NCBI GenBank assembly: GCA_045546135.1
Contig: JAZQCD010000028.1
Span: 1 to 10,325, forward strand
Direction: 5' to 3'
DNA from: RUG13409 sp045546135
Lineage (GTDB): Bacteria > Bacillota > Clostridia > Peptostreptococcales > Anaerovoracaceae
DNA: 10,325 bases
Shown: positions 7,241-10,325 of the stretch, piece after piece
Position numbering within the stretch: the stretch's first letter is position 1
Layout: each line of letters starts with the position of its first letter
The notes under the pieces: generated by a model
What the model was told of the DNA's origin: nothing
Database searches by the model: none
What the model saw: the letters and a program-made list of their open reading frames with translations, nothing else
Program-made: the position numbers and the translations under genes

Positions 7241-8446
7241 TCAAACACCTGCATCAGGCAGGAGTTTTTGTCCGCTTTTTAGTTCTTCCATCCACTTAAG
7301 AGCATCTCCTGTAGTGCAGAGTATGCCGTAAACAGATGAGAATACGACTACCGAGATCTTCATCTCGCTCCTTGTTCTGTTGTTTACATAGAAGTCTATC
7401 TTTTCGGCTACTATCTTCATAGTCTCCTCAAGAAGCCCTGCTTCTTTGATGGCAGCGAGCATCTCGTCTGTCGTAAGGCAGGAAAGGATAGTCCTTGCAG
7501 TCTCTATATCGCAGCCGGCTCTGACAGCGCATGCTGCCATGAGCTCTGCTCTTCCATCTGCTTCTCTTGAATGGGAGTTCATGATGCCGCCTGTAAGCTT
7601 AATGAACTTTCCTATGTTGCCAACAAAAAGGAGTTCCTTGATGCCTTCGGCAGATGCCATGTCAAGGCCCTGCCCAAGGTAGTTAGAGCATTTGACAAGC
7701 TGCTCATCCTTGACTCCGCACTCTTCTCTTATGAAGTCTGCTCCGTAGTTTCCGGGGCACATGACAAGTCTGTCATAGCCGTTTGCATGCTTTTGCTTTA
7801 TCTCTATCTCTATGGTATCAAGAAGGGCTTTTTCGCTCATGGGCTCTACTATGCCGCTTGTTCCAAGTACTGAGATGCCGCCTTCTATGCCAAGCCTTGG
7901 ATTGAAGGTCTTTTTTGCTATCTCGACTCCTTCGGGGATGGAAATGACGACCTTAAGGCCTTCCGCACCTGAGCCGTCTGAAAGAGCTTCTTCTGCTGCT
8001 CTTTTTATCATCTCCATGGGAACAGGGTTGATGGCAGGTTCGCCAACCTTTTGCTTAAGTCCCGGTTTTGTGACTCTGCCCACTCCAAGGCCTCCGTCTA
8101 CAGTGATCCCCGGCTCCCTTGACCAGGATACCTCGGAATATACCATGACCCCTGCAGTGGCATCGGGATCGTCTCCGCTGAATTTCTTTATGGCGCAGGA
8201 GATCTTGTCCTTTTCCATTTTAGGCTCAAGGACTTTAAGGCTTAGGAGTATGCCCTTTGGAGTCATTATCTCGACCCTTTCGGGCATCTTTCCTGTCACA
8301 AGAGCAATTGCTGCTGCCTTGGTCGCTGCTGCAGCGCATGTACCTGTGGTATACCCAAATCTTAGCTTCTTGCCGTTCTTTACAGCATAGTAGTCCTCTA
8401 TACCTGTCCTGTCTTCTATGTTGTCGATCTTTTCGATATCTTCCAT
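7241..8446 (-). CDS. cbiD: Cobalt-precorrin-5B C1-methyltransferase CbiD
   Basis: CbiD carries out SAM-dependent C1 methylation of cobalt-precorrin-5B, giving cobalt-precorrin-6A. It is unrelated in fold to the other corrin methylases and is a hallmark of the anaerobic route. The 401-residue protein shows the family signature LRFGYTTGTCAAAATKAA (28-45), then GDDPDATAG (91-99), DGGLGVGRVTKPGL (117-130), NPRLGIEGGISVLGTSGI (182-199) followed by VEPMSE, VMCPGNYG (228-235), VGNIGKFIKLTGGIMNSHS (275-293) and a C-terminal helical region. About 27 mostly acidic residues precede the signature, slightly longer than in many relatives. The ATG is kept because AAGAGG lies 4 nt upstream and no closer methionine fits. 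The gene follows cobD after 10 nt. Confidence 0.97.
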   Translation of the reverse strand: MEDIEKIDNIEDRTGIEDYYAVKNGKKLRFGYTTGTCAAAATKAAAIALVTGKMPERVEIMTPKGILLSLKVLEPKMEKDKISCAIKKFSGDDPDATAGVMVYSEVSWSREPGITVDGGLGVGRVTKPGLKQKVGEPAINPVPMEMIKRAAEEALSDGSGAEGLKVVISIPEGVEIAKKTFNPRLGIEGGISVLGTSGIVEPMSEKALLDTIEIEIKQKHANGYDRLVMCPGNYGADFIREECGVKDEQLVKCSNYLGQGLDMASAEGIKELLFVGNIGKFIKLTGGIMNSHSREADGRAELMAACAVRAGCDIETARTILSCLTTDEMLAAIKEAGLLEETMKIVAEKIDFYVNNRTRSEMKISVVVFSSVYGILCTTGDALKWMEELKSGQKLLPDAGV

Positions 8447-8456
8447 GCTGCCTCTT

Positions 8457-9509
8457 TTAAAGTATCTCTGACAAGGTCTTTATGAGGACCTCATTTTCTT
8501 CGTGTCTTCTTACTGCTATGCGGCAATCGCCCTTTTCAAGTCCATGGTAATTAGAGCAATCCCTTATGAGTATGCCTCTTTCAAGGAACTTTTCATAAAG
8601 CCCGGGAGCATCGTAGATCATGAGAAAGTTGGCATGTCCCTTTTGCACCTTAAGTCCCAGTTTTGAAAGCTTTTCGCAAAGGTATTCTTTTTCTTCGAAT
8701 ATCTTTTCTTTTGTTTCCTTTGTCCACTCAGTGCACTCAAGAGCAGCGCAACCTGCAGCCTGTGCAGGAGCAGAAACGTTCCAGGGCTGAACGCAGGAGC
8801 ACATATCGGAAAGCATCTGCATATTTTTGCAAATGCCATATCCAAGCCTTACACCTGCCATGCCGTAGAGTTTTGTAAAGGCTTTAAGTACAAAGACTTT
8901 GTCTCCCTCCTTTAAAAGAGGGATCAAGGATATGCTCCTTTCCTTATCGATGAGATCCATGAAGCACTCATCCATAAAGAGCCATACATCATTTTCTCTG
9001 CACTTCTCAAGGATCGAGAGAAGCAGATCCTTATCTATGCAAAGACCCGAAGGGTTGTTTGGATTGCAGAGCATGACAAGGGATATATCCTTTGTGATGT
9101 GCTGCAGTATGTCCTCTGTAAGCGCAAGTCCGTTTTCTTTTTTAAGTCCGTAAAGTATGACTTCAGTATCCTTGCCTACGGTCTTGAGAGCACTCTCGTA
9201 TTCGGAGAATGAAGGAACAGGAAGAAGAGCCTTTTTGGGCTTTAATACCTGCACGAACTGAAAGATCAGTTCGGCTGCTCCGTTTCCGCATACTATGAAG
9301 TCCTCAGAGACTTTCAATGTATCAGAAAGCATCTTCCTTAGCTTTGTACAGTAAGGATCCGGATAAACAGAAACTTCTTCTGCCGATCTTCTGATGGCTT
9401 CCTTTACAGCTTCAGGAGTCCCATAGGGATTGACATTAGCTGAAAAGTCATAGGATATTTTGTTTTTGTAAATGTCACCGCCGTGACCGTAATTGTTTCC
9501 GATGATCAT
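8457..9509 (-). CDS. cobD: Threonine-phosphate decarboxylase CobD (PLP-dependent)
   Basis: CobD decarboxylates L-threonine O-3-phosphate to (R)-1-amino-2-propanol phosphate, the linker that CbiB attaches to the corrin ring. The 350-residue protein belongs to PLP fold-type I and is close to histidinol-phosphate aminotransferase. CobD-like traits are HGGD (9-12) with DFSANVNPYG (21-30), YPDPYC (49-54), GNGAAELI (75-82), PSFSEYESAL (99-108), CNPNNPSG (148-155), DECFMDL (180-186), the PLP lysine Lys213 in KAFTKLYGMAGVRLGYG (209-225) and RDCSNYHGL (316-324) with Arg334. HisC is the main alternative, but the HGG-DFSANVNP start and position between cbiB and cbiD favour CobD. The ATG puts HGG at residue 9, as usual, yet has no clear Shine-Dalgarno. 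It overlaps by ATGA the stop of a short upstream minus-strand frame, so coupling is possible. A 120-nt GC-rich gap separates it from cbiB. Confidence 0.92.
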   Translation of the reverse strand: MIIGNNYGHGGDIYKNKISYDFSANVNPYGTPEAVKEAIRRSAEEVSVYPDPYCTKLRKMLSDTLKVSEDFIVCGNGAAELIFQFVQVLKPKKALLPVPSFSEYESALKTVGKDTEVILYGLKKENGLALTEDILQHITKDISLVMLCNPNNPSGLCIDKDLLLSILEKCRENDVWLFMDECFMDLIDKERSISLIPLLKEGDKVFVLKAFTKLYGMAGVRLGYGICKNMQMLSDMCSCVQPWNVSAPAQAAGCAALECTEWTKETKEKIFEEKEYLCEKLSKLGLKVQKGHANFLMIYDAPGLYEKFLERGILIRDCSNYHGLEKGDCRIAVRRHEENEVLIKTLSEIL

Positions 9510-9534
9510 GATGTTTTATCGATTCTGCTGTATA

Positions 9535-9622
9535 CTGCTTTCTGCTCGAAGGAGGTGTTCGACAAGATGCCGATCTTGGACAGATCGTGCAGCGCAGTCA
9601 CTGCCGACGAGAGCGAAAGCAG
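9535..9622. repeat. GC-rich element bounded by a 12-bp inverted repeat, with internal hairpins, in the cbiB-cobD gap
   Basis: CTGCTTTC-T-GCTC (9535-9547) and GAGCGAAAGCAG (9611-9622) are complementary over 12 pairs with one bulged base, enclosing about 63 nt. Inside are TCGAA/TTCGA (9546-9550/9558-9562, 7-nt loop; shares two bases with the outer stem), CAAGAT/ATCTTG (9563-9568/9573-9578, 4-nt loop), an alternative CGATCT/AGATCG (9571-9576/9582-9587) that excludes the previous one, and GCAG/CTGC (9595-9598/9602-9605). Hand count gives 46 G/C in the 80 bases 9541-9620, against 23 in the 60 bases 9421-9480 of cobD. It could be a structured mRNA element between cbiB and cobD, a small palindromic insertion, or part of an unrecognised gene. 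I recognise no known RNA family. Confidence 0.4.
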
Positions 9623-9692
9623 GATAAAGTTAAATAAATATTATAAGAGCTCCTACGAGCTCAAATACGCAAAGCAGAAGTATGCTCGTTAG
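9567..9692 (+). CDS. Possible small protein, 41 residues, antisense to the end of cbiB
   Basis: This is the only plus-strand frame here with a convincing start. A perfect AAGGAGGTG (9549-9557) lies 9 nt before an ATG, in the loop of the TCGAA/TTCGA hairpin. The predicted peptide begins MPILDRSCSAV, is acidic in the middle and ends Lys/Tyr-rich (KLNKYYKSSYELKYAKQK). I recognise no family. The second half (9630-9692) is antisense to the hydrophobic C-terminus of cbiB, so its Lys/Tyr richness may simply mirror that coding sequence. The ribosome binding site could also be a chance product of a GC-rich structured element. No promoter or terminator is evident. Confidence 0.2.
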   Translation: MPILDRSCSAVTADESESRIKLNKYYKSSYELKYAKQKYAR

Positions 9693-10291
9693 ATACATGA
9701 GTCTGCAGCTCCTGTTTATATCCTCCGCCTCAGGAGCCCTGTCGGGATCTCCCATAGTAGGTTTTTTGTAAAGTTCACCGAAGTAGTAAGCATCTCCTCC
9801 AAGCTGCACATGAAGAGCTCCTGCGCAGGCGCTTTCAGTCTGAGCTGAATTGGGACTTGAGTGGTTGAACCTGTCCCTTTTCCATATGCGCATGGCGTTG
9901 GCTCCGTCAAAGCCCTTGCCAATATATGCAGCGGCTATCATGCCAAGAGCGCTTATCCTTGAGGGTATATAGTTAAAGACATCGTCCAGCTTTGCAGAAA
10001 AGCGTCCGAAGTCTACATATTCTTTATTCTTGTATCCCACCATGGAATCCATGGTGTTAATTGCTTTATAGGCTATTCCTAAAACCGGACCGCCTATTGC
10101 AAGATACATAAGTGGTGCTATCACACCATCTGAAGTGTTTTCAGCGACTGTCTCAACAGCGGCTTTGATAACTCCATTTTCATCAAGACCTGCTGTATCT
10201 CTTCCCACTATCATGGAAACAGCCTTTTTTCCTGCCTGAAGTCCATCTGAATTTAATGCCTTGTAAACCTTCATACTTTCAGTATACAAGC
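9630..10291 (-). CDS. cbiB: Cobinamide(-phosphate) synthase CbiB, C-terminal two thirds, 5' end cut by the end of the sequence
   Basis: CbiB is a polytopic inner-membrane protein that joins adenosylcobyric acid to (R)-1-amino-2-propanol phosphate, giving cobinamide phosphate. About 219 residues remain of roughly 310-320; the N-terminal membrane segments are missing. Conserved stretches in order are YTESMKVYKAL, KAVSMIVGRDT, AAVETVAENTSDGVIAPL, INTMDSMVGYKN, FGRFSAKLDDVFNYIPSR, SSPNSAQTESACAGALHV and QLGGDAYYFGE, then a final hydrophobic segment (LTSILLLCVFELVGALIIF). A TTG at 10287-10289 could be taken as a start but is not one: it aligns to an internal Leu, and the family match breaks exactly where adapter begins at 10292. 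Beyond it the open frame is adapter sequence. Adjacent cobD supplies its substrate. The last codons contain a terminator-like hairpin. Confidence 0.95.
9647..9662 (-). terminator. Terminator-like hairpin in the last codons of cbiB
   Basis: GAGCTC (9647-9652), a 4-nt loop and GAGCTC (9657-9662) form a 6-bp hairpin. On the minus-strand transcript it is followed by the A/U-rich run TTATAATATTTATTT up to the cbiB stop. The stem is short and the U-tract is interrupted, and the codons it occupies are ordinary for a CbiB C-terminus, so it is at best a weak attenuator or a 3'-end stabilising hairpin. Confidence 0.2.
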
Positions 10292-10325
10292 AAGTCGGAG
10301 GCCAAGCGGTCTTAGGAAGACAAAT
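10292..10325 (+). other. Residual MGI/BGISEQ sequencing adapter with two probable barcode bases (not genomic)
   Basis: Bases 10292-10323 match all 32 nt of the MGI/BGISEQ forward adapter, from AAGTCGGAGG to GGAAGACAA, as recalled from published trimming settings. The last two bases (10324-10325) would then be the start of the sample barcode. The first 22 nt appear inverted at 1-22. In cbiB, the family match (LYTESMKVY) ends at the boundary and the upstream frame becomes unrelated. Genomic sequence ends at 10291. Confidence 0.95.

Noticed and set aside
7812..8390. 192-codon plus-strand open frame
   Set aside because: It is antisense to the highly conserved cbiD; its Ser/Pro/Thr-rich low-complexity composition is typical of an antisense shadow.
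8457..9509. Histidinol-phosphate aminotransferase (hisC) instead of cobD
   Set aside because: The fold is shared, but HGGD/DFSANVNP near the N-terminus and the position between cbiB and cbiD fit CobD better.
9510..9629. Cobalamin riboswitch in the cbiB-cobD gap
   Set aside because: I could not find the B12-box or the expected large multi-stem core; the gap is also too short for the usual element of roughly 200 nt.
10287..10289. TTG start codon for a short 219-residue CbiB
   Set aside because: It aligns to an internal leucine of CbiB, there is no ribosome binding site, and the upstream bases are adapter. The gene is a fragment.
1..10325. 22-bp inverted repeat at the two ends of the window as transposon terminal repeats
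   Set aside because: The repeat matches a sequencing adapter, conserved coding similarity breaks at its inner edges, and the sequence between is an ordinary biosynthetic operon with no transposase.

Overview
The window is a segment of an anaerobic (cobalt-early) cobalamin biosynthesis operon. Every recognisable gene lies on the minus strand, so transcription runs from right to left: 'cbiB (5' end missing) - cobD - cbiD - cbiL - cbiF - cbiG - cbiH - cbiJ/E/T fusion - cbiA - cbiP' (3' end missing). CbiD and CbiG, both specific to the oxygen-independent route, together with CbiF, CbiH and CbiL place the pathway. Dense packing (two 8-nt stop/start overlaps, most other gaps 5-50 nt), AGGAGG-type ribosome binding sites, AGA/AGG/AAG-rich codon use, a base composition judged by eye as mid-40s % GC, and the protein style suggest a Firmicute, probably an anaerobic clostridium of the Lachnospiraceae type. 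That placement is inference.

In pathway order: CbiL methylates C20. CbiH methylates C17 and contracts the ring. CbiF methylates C11. CbiG opens the lactone and releases the two-carbon fragment. CbiD methylates C1. The CbiJ part of the fusion reduces precorrin-6A, its CbiE part methylates C5, and its CbiT part methylates C15 with decarboxylation. CbiA then amidates the a and c side chains, CbiP the b, d, e and g side chains, and CbiB attaches the aminopropanol arm made by CobD. Missing from the window are cbiC (precorrin-8 methylmutase), a cobalt chelatase, CobA/BtuR, CobU/CobS/CobT and the cobalamin riboswitch expected upstream of the first gene. These may lie outside the sequence.

The two ends of the window are not genomic. 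Bases 10292-10323 match the 32-nt MGI/BGISEQ forward adapter as I remember it, and bases 1-22 are the reverse complement of its first 22 nt. Family similarity in cbiP and cbiB stops at the inner edge of each adapter stretch, so true genomic sequence is about 23-10291. The terminal inverted repeat is therefore an assembly/trimming artefact and not a transposon end.

The one place the operon does not explain is the 120-nt gap between cbiB and cobD (9510-9629). It is GC-richer than its flanks and is bounded by a 12-bp inverted repeat with one bulge (9535-9547 / 9611-9622). Inside are further hairpins, some mutually exclusive, and one carries a perfect plus-strand Shine-Dalgarno sequence in its loop ahead of a 41-codon plus-strand ORF. 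It may be a structured RNA, a small palindromic insertion or a small-protein gene. It is the best candidate here for something undescribed.
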